From Desulfatiglans anilini DSM 4660 (lineage in GTDB: Bacteria; Desulfobacterota; DSM-4660; Desulfatiglandales; Desulfatiglandaceae): DNA of 64,000 bases. Made by a program: the position numbers and the translations under genes. Positions 1-6,657 of the stretch are shown piece after piece (the stretch's first letter is position 1; each line of letters opens with the position of its first letter). Location: NCBI RefSeq assembly GCF_000422285.1, contig NZ_AULM01000006.1, positions 124,001 through 188,000 of the forward strand, read 5' to 3'. The notes under the pieces were generated by a model. It was not told the DNA's origin, made no database searches, and was given only the letters and a program-made list of their open reading frames with translations.

Positions 1-1
1 C

Positions 2-889
2 TACGAACGGTTCATGAGCGAGACCGGCGCTGGCGATGAGATTCGGAAGTATGTGGAAGAGGCGGGAGAAAGCCTGCGCAAGGTGGAAAAACAGGTCGAG
101 GCCGGCCGTGTGATCCGCAACATCATTGAATCGAAGGACATGCCCGAGGCGATGAAAGCGGAGCTTTACGGCTTTTACGACGAACTGTGCGAGACGGTCG
201 GCAAGCCCGATGTGGCGGTCGCAACGCGGTCGAGCGGTGCGGTGAGCATGCCCGGGCAGATGGAGACCTATCTGAACGTGAAGGGAAAGCGGGAAGTGGT
301 CCGGAAGGTGATCCGGGTGTGGAGCAGTGCCTTTACGACGCGGGCCATCGCCTTCCGGCTCGAAAAGGGCATGGACATGGCCAAGGCCCCCATCGGAGTT
401 GCGGTCCTCAAGATGGTCAGTGCCCGGTGCGCCGGGGTCACGCTGACGGTTCAGCCCACGACAGGGGATTTGAGCAAGGTGGTGGTCGAGGGCAACTGGG
501 GACTTGGCGAGAGTGTCGTGTCCGGTGAGATCACTCCGGACAGCTTCGTGATCGACAAGGAGACCAAAGAGGTTGTTTCGTCCACGATCAGCCAGAAGCT
601 GCGCATGGTCGTGTTTCGCAAAGACGGGATTGCGATGGTCAGCGTTCCGAAGGAGCTGCAGGGAAAGCCCTGTCTCGAGGAAAAGGAACTGCAGGAGATC
701 GTGCGGATCGCCCTCAAGGTGGAGTCGTACTTCGACATGCCCCAGGACATGGAGTGGGTCATAGACGATGATATGTCCTTCCCTGAAAATCTGTTCTGGG
801 TTCAAACCCGACCGGCCAAGTTCTCGAAGAAGAAGGAGGACGATTCCGAGTACCTGGCCGAGTTGATGACGCGGATCTTCAAGATGTGA
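2..889 (+). CDS. PEP synthase/pyruvate-phosphate dikinase N-terminal (ATP-binding) domain protein, 5' partial
   Basis: The frame is open to the window edge, so the start is missing; an internal ATG lies at 14. The visible part matches the ATP-grasp nucleotide-binding domain of PEP synthase and PPDK: an ATRSSGAVSMPGQMETYLNV-like segment (usually RSSA...GQ.ETYLNV), then TTRAIAFR, then the GNWGLGE..VSGEITPD motif and a terminal WVQTRPAKF strand. It stops right after this domain, so the swivelling histidine domain and the PEP/pyruvate barrel of full PEP synthase are absent. Stand-alone versions are known in multi-subunit systems such as phenylphosphate synthase of anaerobic phenol degraders, where partner subunits carry the other domains. 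No such partner is visible here, so substrate and pathway are unknown. The gene for a duplicated 219-residue protein follows 60 bp downstream and may be co-transcribed. Confidence 0.75.
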   Translation, partial: YERFMSETGAGDEIRKYVEEAGESLRKVEKQVEAGRVIRNIIESKDMPEAMKAELYGFYDELCETVGKPDVAVATRSSGAVSMPGQMETYLNVKGKREVVRKVIRVWSSAFTTRAIAFRLEKGMDMAKAPIGVAVLKMVSARCAGVTLTVQPTTGDLSKVVVEGNWGLGESVVSGEITPDSFVIDKETKEVVSSTISQKLRMVVFRKDGIAMVSVPKELQGKPCLEEKELQEIVRIALKVESYFDMPQDMEWVIDDDMSFPENLFWVQTRPAKFSKKKEDDSEYLAELMTRIFKM

Positions 890-949
890 CCGTCATAACG
901 CCCCCTTCTTCAACAGGAACCCGGTGTTCCTGATTCAGGGAGAACGCTC

Positions 950-1609
950 ATGACCATTTTGTTCAGCCAGTACTGGGACGTCAACCCAGGCGAATACGAT
1001 GACTACTCCCGGTTTATTTCTGAGGAGTTCAATCCGGCGCTCGAAAAGCTGGGGATCAAACTAGTAGGCGGGTTCTACGTGGCCGTCGGTGGAGGGCCGA
1101 GGATCGTGGCGGTGGCCACCGTGAAAAACGACATGGGCCTGCTCGCCGCCCTTGCGTCCAGAGAATACCGCCAGGTAGCCACGAAGCTGATGCAGCATGT
1201 CTACAACTACGGAAGCAAGCTGTGGATCCCCACGGGCATGTTCAGGGATCAGGCCTACAGCATCCAGACCGGAGCCTGGAAATTCAACCAGTATTACGAT
1301 ATCGTTCCGGGCAAGGAGACGGAGCACAACCGGTTCGTGGTCGAAGAGGCCATCCCTGCGATGAAGGAGATGGGGGTGCCCGTGACCCACGGGTGGCGCC
1401 TTTCCGTCGGAGTCGGCCCCCGTATCCTGGCGGAGTGTACCGCCCGCAGCCTGGCGGACATCGCCAAGGCGATCGACACCTCCGAGTATCGCAAGCTCTC
1501 GCGGACCATGAAAAAACTGTACACGACGAATTTCAGCAGCCGCATCCTGGCCCCGACCGGCCGATTGGAGGTGCCCTACCTGATCATGAGCATGATGAAG
1601 AATTTTTAA
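950..1609 (+). CDS. Unknown protein made of two tandem copies of a ~100-residue domain
   Basis: I do not recognise this 219-residue protein. It is built from two clearly homologous halves: QYWDVNPGEYDDYSRFISEE...GGGPRIVA...SREYRQV...LWIPTG in the first (about residues 7-97) and QYYDIVPGKETEHNRFVVEE...GVGPRILA...TSEYRKL...RILAPTG in the second (about 113-205). The short alternating strand/helix pattern and an internal duplication of about 100 residues resemble dimeric alpha-beta-barrel (ferredoxin-like) proteins, which often act as small enzymes or accessory subunits. No signal peptide, membrane segment or cysteine cluster is present. The start ATG is preceded by an AGGGAGA ribosome-binding site. 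It follows the PEP-synthase-like fragment by 60 bp, which suggests a shared operon and possibly a shared complex, but this is inference. Confidence 0.75.
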   Translation: MTILFSQYWDVNPGEYDDYSRFISEEFNPALEKLGIKLVGGFYVAVGGGPRIVAVATVKNDMGLLAALASREYRQVATKLMQHVYNYGSKLWIPTGMFRDQAYSIQTGAWKFNQYYDIVPGKETEHNRFVVEEAIPAMKEMGVPVTHGWRLSVGVGPRILAECTARSLADIAKAIDTSEYRKLSRTMKKLYTTNFSSRILAPTGRLEVPYLIMSMMKNF

Positions 1610-1659
1610 GCCCCGTTGCAGGCATGGAAGCTGCGTCCGGTGAGGAGATCTTTGCCCGG

Positions 1660-2529
1660 TCAGGGTTCGGACAGGGCGACGACGAAACGGCCCTGGGGTA
1701 CGCCGAGCTTCTGCGACAAAGGGCCGCACTTGATCTTCAGCATGTAGATCACGGGTTTCCCCATGCCTTCTTCGTAGGTGGCTTCGATGTTGAAAGTGCC
1801 TTTGGCGAGGATCAGATCGCACTCGGTGATGGCGCGCTCGAGTTCGGGCGTGCTTCTGCCGGGGACCAGAAGCGTCTTGACGCTCAGCATGCGCTCGCTC
1901 AGATTCTCGAGGCCGAAAAAGTGGGCATCGGCGCGGGTGGCATCCTCGAAAAACGGCGCTTCCTTGAGGACGAGCGTCACGGCGGCGCCCATGGCCTCGA
2001 GCTGCTCGATCAGCAACGAGTCGAAGCCGACCTCGCCCGCGTTGTCGAAGAGATAGAGAACCCGTTGCCGATCGCGGGCCGCCTCGTACACGTCCCCCAT
2101 GAGGACGGGAGATTCGGTTTGACCCGCCATCAGGGCCTCGGTTTCGGTGAATGTCAACCCGCCGCTCGGGGCGGCAAGCGGTGAGACATTGCCGGTGGCC
2201 GCGAGGAAACAGGCCCGCTCGAAGCGCTCCTTCGGGGTCATCCCCTCGGCGATGAAGCGTCTGGCGGCCGGCAGCAGGGCCTTGACCGCCTCGTTGCTCT
2301 CCTTCTTGATCTTATCGTAAATGCCGGCGGCGGCGACCACCTGAGGCGTCACGGCATCGAGCGTCTCTCTGGCGGCAAAACCCAAGTTCTCCCTGGCATC
2401 GAAGGTTTGGTGAAAGACACCGAGGAGGGTCTGGATCAATTCGAGCCTCCCGGGTTCGTCCAAAGAGGACGCCGTCCTCCCGAAGATCCATTCGAGGGTG
2501 CAAAGGGCGCAGTCGGCAAGGGGCTTCAT
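1660..2529 (-). CDS. DUF89 family protein (metal-dependent damage-control phosphatase-like)
   Basis: About 289 residues from the ATG giving MKPLADCALC; a longer in-frame start at 2571 is possible. The N-terminal CxxC (C7, C10), the YLFDNAGEVGFDSLLI motif in the middle and the late LAKGTFNIEA motif are hallmarks of DUF89. Members studied elsewhere are divalent-metal-dependent phosphatases or carboxyl methyltransferase-like proteins that remove damaged phosphometabolites; the DNAGE and KG.xN segments hold the metal ligands. The true substrate here is unknown. It is the last gene of a minus-strand operon that begins with another DUF89 gene (3835-4746). The two paralogues are only distantly similar, so they probably act on different compounds or form a heteromer. 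Confidence 0.85.
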   Translation of the reverse strand: MKPLADCALCTLEWIFGRTASSLDEPGRLELIQTLLGVFHQTFDARENLGFAARETLDAVTPQVVAAAGIYDKIKKESNEAVKALLPAARRFIAEGMTPKERFERACFLAATGNVSPLAAPSGGLTFTETEALMAGQTESPVLMGDVYEAARDRQRVLYLFDNAGEVGFDSLLIEQLEAMGAAVTLVLKEAPFFEDATRADAHFFGLENLSERMLSVKTLLVPGRSTPELERAITECDLILAKGTFNIEATYEEGMGKPVIYMLKIKCGPLSQKLGVPQGRFVVALSEP

Positions 2530-2600
2530 GACGTTCGATCCTTTCCAGCGGGCTTCAGCAGAGAGTTCCAACGGCTGCTTGTCGCCTGCCTAGGTGTGTT

Positions 2601-2861
2601 CTATTTCTCCGGAATCCGCTTGAAACGGCTCTCCTTGATCTCCTCCGCCTCCAGATAGGCCTCCAGAGGGATCCGGTCATGTTCCGCGATCGCGCGGATC
2701 TCGATGACCTCATGAACCGTGAGGCCCAGGCGGGATGCGATTTCCTGGTCGGTCAGTCCGCGGTTCTGCTCTCCGGGGACGAACCGTTGGACGCGGTTGG
2801 TCCACTCCCAGACCTGCCGGCCGTAGCGCTGATACAATTCCGGTGAAACGGGTCGTGGCAT
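2601..2861 (-). CDS. Small helix-turn-helix-like protein of unknown function
   Basis: 86 residues starting MPRPVSPELY, chosen because AGGAG sits seven bases upstream of this ATG; an upstream in-frame start at 2942 lacks that and would overlap the preceding gene. The middle of the protein (LTDQEIASRLGLTVHEVIEI) reads like a helix-turn-helix: a short helix, a turn at RLGL, and a second helix. No enzyme motif, signal or membrane segment is seen. It lies 11 bp after the QueG-like gene and 71 bp before the second DUF89 gene, in the same direction, so it is almost certainly co-transcribed. It could be a small regulator of this operon or a subunit; the sequence does not decide. Confidence 0.7.
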   Translation of the reverse strand: MPRPVSPELYQRYGRQVWEWTNRVQRFVPGEQNRGLTDQEIASRLGLTVHEVIEIRAIAEHDRIPLEAYLEAEEIKESRFKRIPEK

Positions 2862-2872
2862 GGGACTTTCTC

Positions 2873-3724
2873 CTATTGCGGCGGGGTGTGCGGATGAAGT
2901 CTTCTCGGGATCAGGGGGCACCGTTTCAGGCAGTTGAAGCACTGGGCCGACAGTTCGGTCGAATAGGCGATGCCCCGGACCGCCCTCGTAAAGTGACTGC
3001 CGAAGAGGATGGTCTTGCGGCGGTCCTTGTCCTCTTCGTTGACGACCTCGAGCAGGAGCTTCTGAAAAACATCCCGCGCGGCGGTCTGCGCCCGGGGGTA
3101 GCAGCCCTCCTGGCGGTATTCCATCCAGCTGATCAGGCCATCCTTCAACTCACCGGACAGGCAGTCCGGGCAGGCAGACAGACAGGGCGTCGTTTGCTTC
3201 TTTTCCCACAGCCGGACGCAGGACGGATGGGGACACACAGGCTTCTCCAGGGGGCCGTCGCCCGGTAGCGGCATCGTGGTGATGACGCCGTTGAAGTAGA
3301 GCAGACCGTAGACGGGGTTGAGGATGATCCCGGCCGCCATGCTGCGCGTGCCGAGGCCGGCCATCTCCGCGCAGAGCTTCAGACTCAGGTACGGGTAGTG
3401 CCCGTTCCGCTCCCCGGTGGGAATCGGTATGGTGTAATGACCATACTGCGCTTCGATGAAATAGGCGAGCTTGCGGGCTGCGCTGCCCGTTTCGCCCCGG
3501 CTGTACCCGATGCTTCCGAGGACACGGTTGGTTCCTGATCGCCACGCGCCGGCCGTGGGTTGGCCTCCGCCGAGCAGCACCACGCTCCTGGCGCCCTTCA
3601 GGAGGTCATCCGGGCGGTGCCCCGCCGGGGCGTACTGGTTGATGGCCTCGACCGAGGCGATGCCGACCGCCTGGGCGCCGAGCGACAAGGCCTTTTCCTT
3701 GATGGTTGCAACTGCTTCCGTCAT
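2873..3724 (-). CDS. QueG-like iron-sulfur protein (epoxyqueuosine reductase family relative)
   Basis: 283 residues from ATG at 3724, which has a perfect AGGAGG box; the frame is open further upstream but without support. The N-terminal part (KEKALSLGAQAVGIASVEAI, then GARSVVLLGGG) matches the opening of epoxyqueuosine reductase and reductive-dehalogenase-like corrinoid proteins. Cysteines occur as CPHPSC, CLSACPDC and a C-terminal CFNCLKRC. They resemble ferredoxin clusters but lack the regular CxxCxxCxxxCP repeats of true QueG, and the protein is about 60-80 residues shorter. I therefore call a relative rather than QueG itself. It lies between two DUF89 genes in one operon, suggesting a redox step acting with metabolite-repair phosphatases; the reaction is unknown. 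Confidence 0.7.
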   Translation of the reverse strand: MTEAVATIKEKALSLGAQAVGIASVEAINQYAPAGHRPDDLLKGARSVVLLGGGQPTAGAWRSGTNRVLGSIGYSRGETGSAARKLAYFIEAQYGHYTIPIPTGERNGHYPYLSLKLCAEMAGLGTRSMAAGIILNPVYGLLYFNGVITTMPLPGDGPLEKPVCPHPSCVRLWEKKQTTPCLSACPDCLSGELKDGLISWMEYRQEGCYPRAQTAARDVFQKLLLEVVNEEDKDRRKTILFGSHFTRAVRGIAYSTELSAQCFNCLKRCPLIPRRLHPHTPPQ

Positions 3725-3834
3725 GGGGCCTCCTGTGCTTCCGTCCAAGAACGGCTTTTCCCGACAGAGCGGGTTCCTGGTTCCCCGCTTGTTGAAGAGG
3801 GGGTGTCGTCCCGGGATCGGAAGGCATCCATGTG

Positions 3835-4746
3835 CTAAATGTCGATTGAAGAGGGATGTTTCCTGCCCGTGAAGGTTTCGAGAACGGGTTGAAACAGCGG
3901 AACACCGAATTCTTCGTAGTAGGGATAACATTTCGACACGAGGAGATAAGCGATCTTGCGGGTGACGTCCTCCCGTTCCTCGCTGAGGGAGTCGTAGTTT
4001 CCTCCGCCTTTCGAAAGGATCAGATCGGCCTCCTCGACAAGGCTGTTCACCTCGGCTGAACACCGCTCCAACCGCGTGCCGGGAAACGGCCCGTCCATGC
4101 CGTTCGGGATGACGGGCACGAGCGCGTCGATGCCCACGGCCCGCGCCTCCTCGAGGGTGGTGTCGTTCAGGGTGGGGCGCTGCCTGACCACGACGGTGAT
4201 GTCTGCTTCGAACCGCTCCTTGAGGATGCCGATGAGCACTCTATCAAAGACGATCTCTCCGGCGTTGTCGGCGAAGTAGACCACTCGCTTCGCCCTTGAG
4301 AGCCCCTCTTCGAGGCGGCCGAACCGTTCCGGCGGGATGGGGGCCTGAAGCTTTTCACGGATGAGGTGTTTGATGTCCGGCGGGTTCTCTCCGACCATGA
4401 AATCGATGTTGTTGCCCAGGATGGCGAGTTTGACGGCCGTGAGAAGCGGGTTGGGATCTTCGCGAACAAGCGTTTCGAGGTAAGGGAGCACGTCAATGAT
4501 CATCTGGTTCTGGGTTCGTTTGATTGCATGGAATGGATCCTCTTCCTGCCGGGCCTGCAGGATGATGTCCATCACCTGTTCGATGATTTCCGGACTGGTA
4601 TAGTTCCACCGGCCGCCCTGTAAGGAGGGCAGGGCCGCGATGCGGCCGTACAACACTCTGCTTTCGTCTTTGTCGAACTGCAAGGCACGCATAACATAGA
4701 CAGCCATTTTCAAGATGCAGGGGATACAGTCGGGCTGAATCAGCAT
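3835..4746 (-). CDS. DUF89 family protein (metal-dependent damage-control phosphatase-like), first gene of operon
   Basis: 303 residues. The N-terminus MLIQPDCIPC carries the CxxC typical of prokaryotic DUF89 proteins (C7, C10). Around residue 160-175 is VVYFADNAGEIVFDRVLI, the metal-site motif, and near residue 245 LILSKGGGNYDSL, the second metal/phosphate motif. The family is known as divalent-metal phosphatases acting on damaged or unwanted phosphometabolites; the substrate here cannot be read. A strong promoter lies about 65 bp upstream (4812-4841). The following gene in the operon is the QueG-like protein 110 bp downstream. The C-terminus (FTGRKHPSSIDI) is not conserved. Family assignment is secure, function is not. 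Confidence 0.88.
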   Translation of the reverse strand: MLIQPDCIPCILKMAVYVMRALQFDKDESRVLYGRIAALPSLQGGRWNYTSPEIIEQVMDIILQARQEEDPFHAIKRTQNQMIIDVLPYLETLVREDPNPLLTAVKLAILGNNIDFMVGENPPDIKHLIREKLQAPIPPERFGRLEEGLSRAKRVVYFADNAGEIVFDRVLIGILKERFEADITVVVRQRPTLNDTTLEEARAVGIDALVPVIPNGMDGPFPGTRLERCSAEVNSLVEEADLILSKGGGNYDSLSEEREDVTRKIAYLLVSKCYPYYEEFGVPLFQPVLETFTGRKHPSSIDI

Positions 4747-4811
4747 GGTGTGGTTTCCTCTGTGACGCGCAAGGGCTGAGAGGTGGAAGAAATAGTGGAA
4801 ATATGATGCTG

Positions 4812-4841
4812 ATTGTAGAGGTTGAAGGGGGATGCTGTCAA
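4812..4841 (-). promoter_or_regulatory. Sigma70-type promoter of the DUF89/QueG-like operon
   Basis: Read on the minus strand: TTGACA (4841-4836), an 18-bp spacer, then TACAAT (4817-4812). The -35 is perfect and the -10 differs from consensus by one base. It lies about 65 bp upstream of the first DUF89 start, so transcription should begin near 4805. Confidence 0.7.
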
Positions 4842-5348
4842 TGTCTGATCCGGAGGAAATGCGGAAATGATATGGTTTTTAGGCGGACCTTCCGAAGCAC
4901 GAAGATGGCTGGACAGATTTTTAAGAGGGAAATGAACGGCGCGAGGCCGGGAAAGGCTTGTCAGCCATCCTGATGACAAAAATCGCATCCGGGCCCGCTG
5001 GAAATCCGCCCCGGCAGGATCACAATCAGGTGTTTGAAACGATGCAGTAATCATGTAATATATACCGTGAAGACGTGAAACGGGTGGGGCATTCCTTTCT
5101 TCCCTCCCCGGGGCTCCGGAAAGAATGGTCGCTTCCGAAGGAAGACGCTTCCGAGCAGACCGGTCCCAGTGGGCCGCCGAGATGAAGGTCAACGGGGTTG
5201 TCGGAGGAGGGCAATCCCGGCTGTTTTGGAGATTGCGCGGCCGCCTTGGGATAAAGGCCCCGGTTGTTTCGCAGATGCGTGGACTCCGGTGCTTCGGCCT
5301 TGCTCCCTGGAGGCCGCCGATGCCCCGAATGATCGAGGAGAGAGGGTC
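4842..5348. other. Intergenic region with a candidate plus-strand promoter and a long leader
   Basis: No gene is supported in this stretch. A possible plus-strand promoter is TTGAAA (5034-5039), a 16-bp spacer and TAATAT (5056-5061). This would give a leader of roughly 280 nt before the ThiS-like gene. Within it, GGGGCAT at 5086-5092 can pair with ATGCCCC at 5320-5326, which could close a large fold. No known riboswitch was recognised. Confidence 0.4.
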
Positions 5349-5555
5349 ATGGCGTTGAATATCACGGTGGATGGGACGGCTAGAACACTACCCGGCGTGC
5401 TCACCATCCGCGAATTGATCGAACAGTGCAACAAAAAGGACCCCCATCTGATCGTCGAGCGCAACGGGGCGTTCGTCTATCCTCAGGATTATGCCCATGT
5501 CAGGGTTGAAGACGGCGACCGGATCGAACTCATCATCCCCGATTTCGGCGGGTGA
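5349..5555 (+). CDS. ThiS/MoaD-family sulfur carrier protein
   Basis: 68 residues, a beta-grasp ubiquitin-like protein ending in PDFGG; the free terminal Gly-Gly is the site that is adenylated and thiocarboxylated in this family. The LTIRELIEQ segment, the VERNGAFVYPQDYAHVRVEDGDRIELI pattern and the length all fit. The start is the ATG with GGAGAGAGG upstream; a longer frame from 5169 exists but shows no conserved sequence. No E1-like adenylyltransferase, thiazole synthase or molybdopterin synthase gene is adjacent, so it may serve thiamine, a tungsten/molybdenum cofactor, tRNA thiolation or another sulfur transfer. The next gene is pdxA, 64 bp downstream. Confidence 0.8.
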   Translation: MALNITVDGTARTLPGVLTIRELIEQCNKKDPHLIVERNGAFVYPQDYAHVRVEDGDRIELIIPDFGG

Positions 5556-5619
5556 ATCCTTCTGCGGCCGTGCGCCCGAATCCCGTTCCTTGAAAAATCC
5601 GTGCGGAGCGCATAACGAC

Positions 5620-6657
5620 ATGGCAAAGACGCCTTTTTTACCTCTGATCGGCATCACGATGGGCGATCCGGCGGGCGTGGGGCCGGAGGTTATCGCCCGG
5701 GCCCTCGCGGATCCTGATGTTTACCGTGGGTGCCGACCTTTTGTTCTGGGGGATGCCGAGGTGATGCGGGAGGCCCTTCCGCCGGGGATGGCGGTTCGGA
5801 CCATCGAAGATCCGGCCGAAGCCGGGGGCCTTGCCGGGCGGGTCGACCTGTTGCCGCTTTCCCATCTCCCGCCGTCCTCACGCGTTCCGGGAAGGCCCAC
5901 GGTGGAGGGCGGGCGCGCCATGGTGGGGTATATTCTCGAAGCGGTCGAACTCGCCCGGAAGGGGCGGATCGACGCCATGGTGACAGCCCCCATCAACAAG
6001 GCCCTGATGAACGCGGCGGGTTTTCACTACGAGGGCCACACCCCGTTGATCGCCGAGCGGACAGGGGCACGGGACTATGTCATGATGCTGGCCGGGGAGC
6101 GGCTGCGGGTGACGCTGGTGACGATCCACTGCGCCTTGAAAGAGGTGCCCGGCCTGTTGGATGCATCCGCCATCCGCCGCACCATCTCCGTGACGCATCA
6201 GGCCCTGAGGCGGGATTTCGGGATCGAGCGGCCCCGGATCGCTGTGGCGGCCCTGAACCCGCATGCCGGCGAGGAGGGCCTTTTCGGCGATGAGGAGGCA
6301 CGGGTGATCGGCCCCGCCGTGCAGGCCGCCCGGGCCGAAGGGATGGAGGTCGCGGGGCCGCTGCCTGCGGACACCCTCTTTTTCCACGCGGCGGCCGGCC
6401 GCTACGACGTTGTGGTCTGCATGTATCATGATCAAGGGCTGATTCCCCTGAAACTCCTCCATTTTGCCGACGGTGTGAATGTAACGCTGGGGCTGCCCAT
6501 CGTGCGGACGTCCGTGGACCATGGTACGGCCTATGACATCGCGGGAAAAGGCCTTGCCGATCCTTCCAGCTTGATGGCCGCGCTTCGCATGGCGGCATCC
6601 ATGGTCAGGCATCGGGCCGCCGCGGGTGAAGCGGCCGCGATCGACAGAGATCCATGA
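5620..6657 (+). CDS. pdxA: 4-hydroxythreonine-4-phosphate dehydrogenase
   Basis: 345 residues. PdxA oxidises 4-phosphohydroxy-L-threonine with NAD and the product decarboxylates, feeding pyridoxal phosphate synthesis with PdxJ. The N-terminus ([17 protein letters not shown]), the [20 protein letters not shown] segment with metal-binding histidine, and [12 protein letters not shown] near residue 270 followed by [15 protein letters not shown] are diagnostic. The ATG at 5620 places the conserved GITMGDPAG at the normal position; the in-frame extension to 5491 overlaps the ThiS-like gene and is not conserved. The stop overlaps the uvrA start (ATGA), so the two are translationally coupled. Confidence 0.95.
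   Translation: MAKTPFLPLIGITMGDPAGVGPEVIARALADPDVYRGCRPFVLGDAEVMREALPPGMAVRTIEDPAEAGGLAGRVDLLPLSHLPPSSRVPGRPTVEGGRAMVGYILEAVELARKGRIDAMVTAPINKALMNAAGFHYEGHTPLIAERTGARDYVMMLAGERLRVTLVTIHCALKEVPGLLDASAIRRTISVTHQALRRDFGIERPRIAVAALNPHAGEEGLFGDEEARVIGPAVQAARAEGMEVAGPLPADTLFFHAAAGRYDVVVCMYHDQGLIPLKLLHFADGVNVTLGLPIVRTSVDHGTAYDIAGKGLADPSSLMAALRMAASMVRHRAAAGEAAAIDRDP

Noticed and set aside
5062-5348. Known riboswitch (molybdenum cofactor, TPP or similar) before the ThiS-like gene
   Set aside because: Searched by eye for conserved cores of common classes and none fit.
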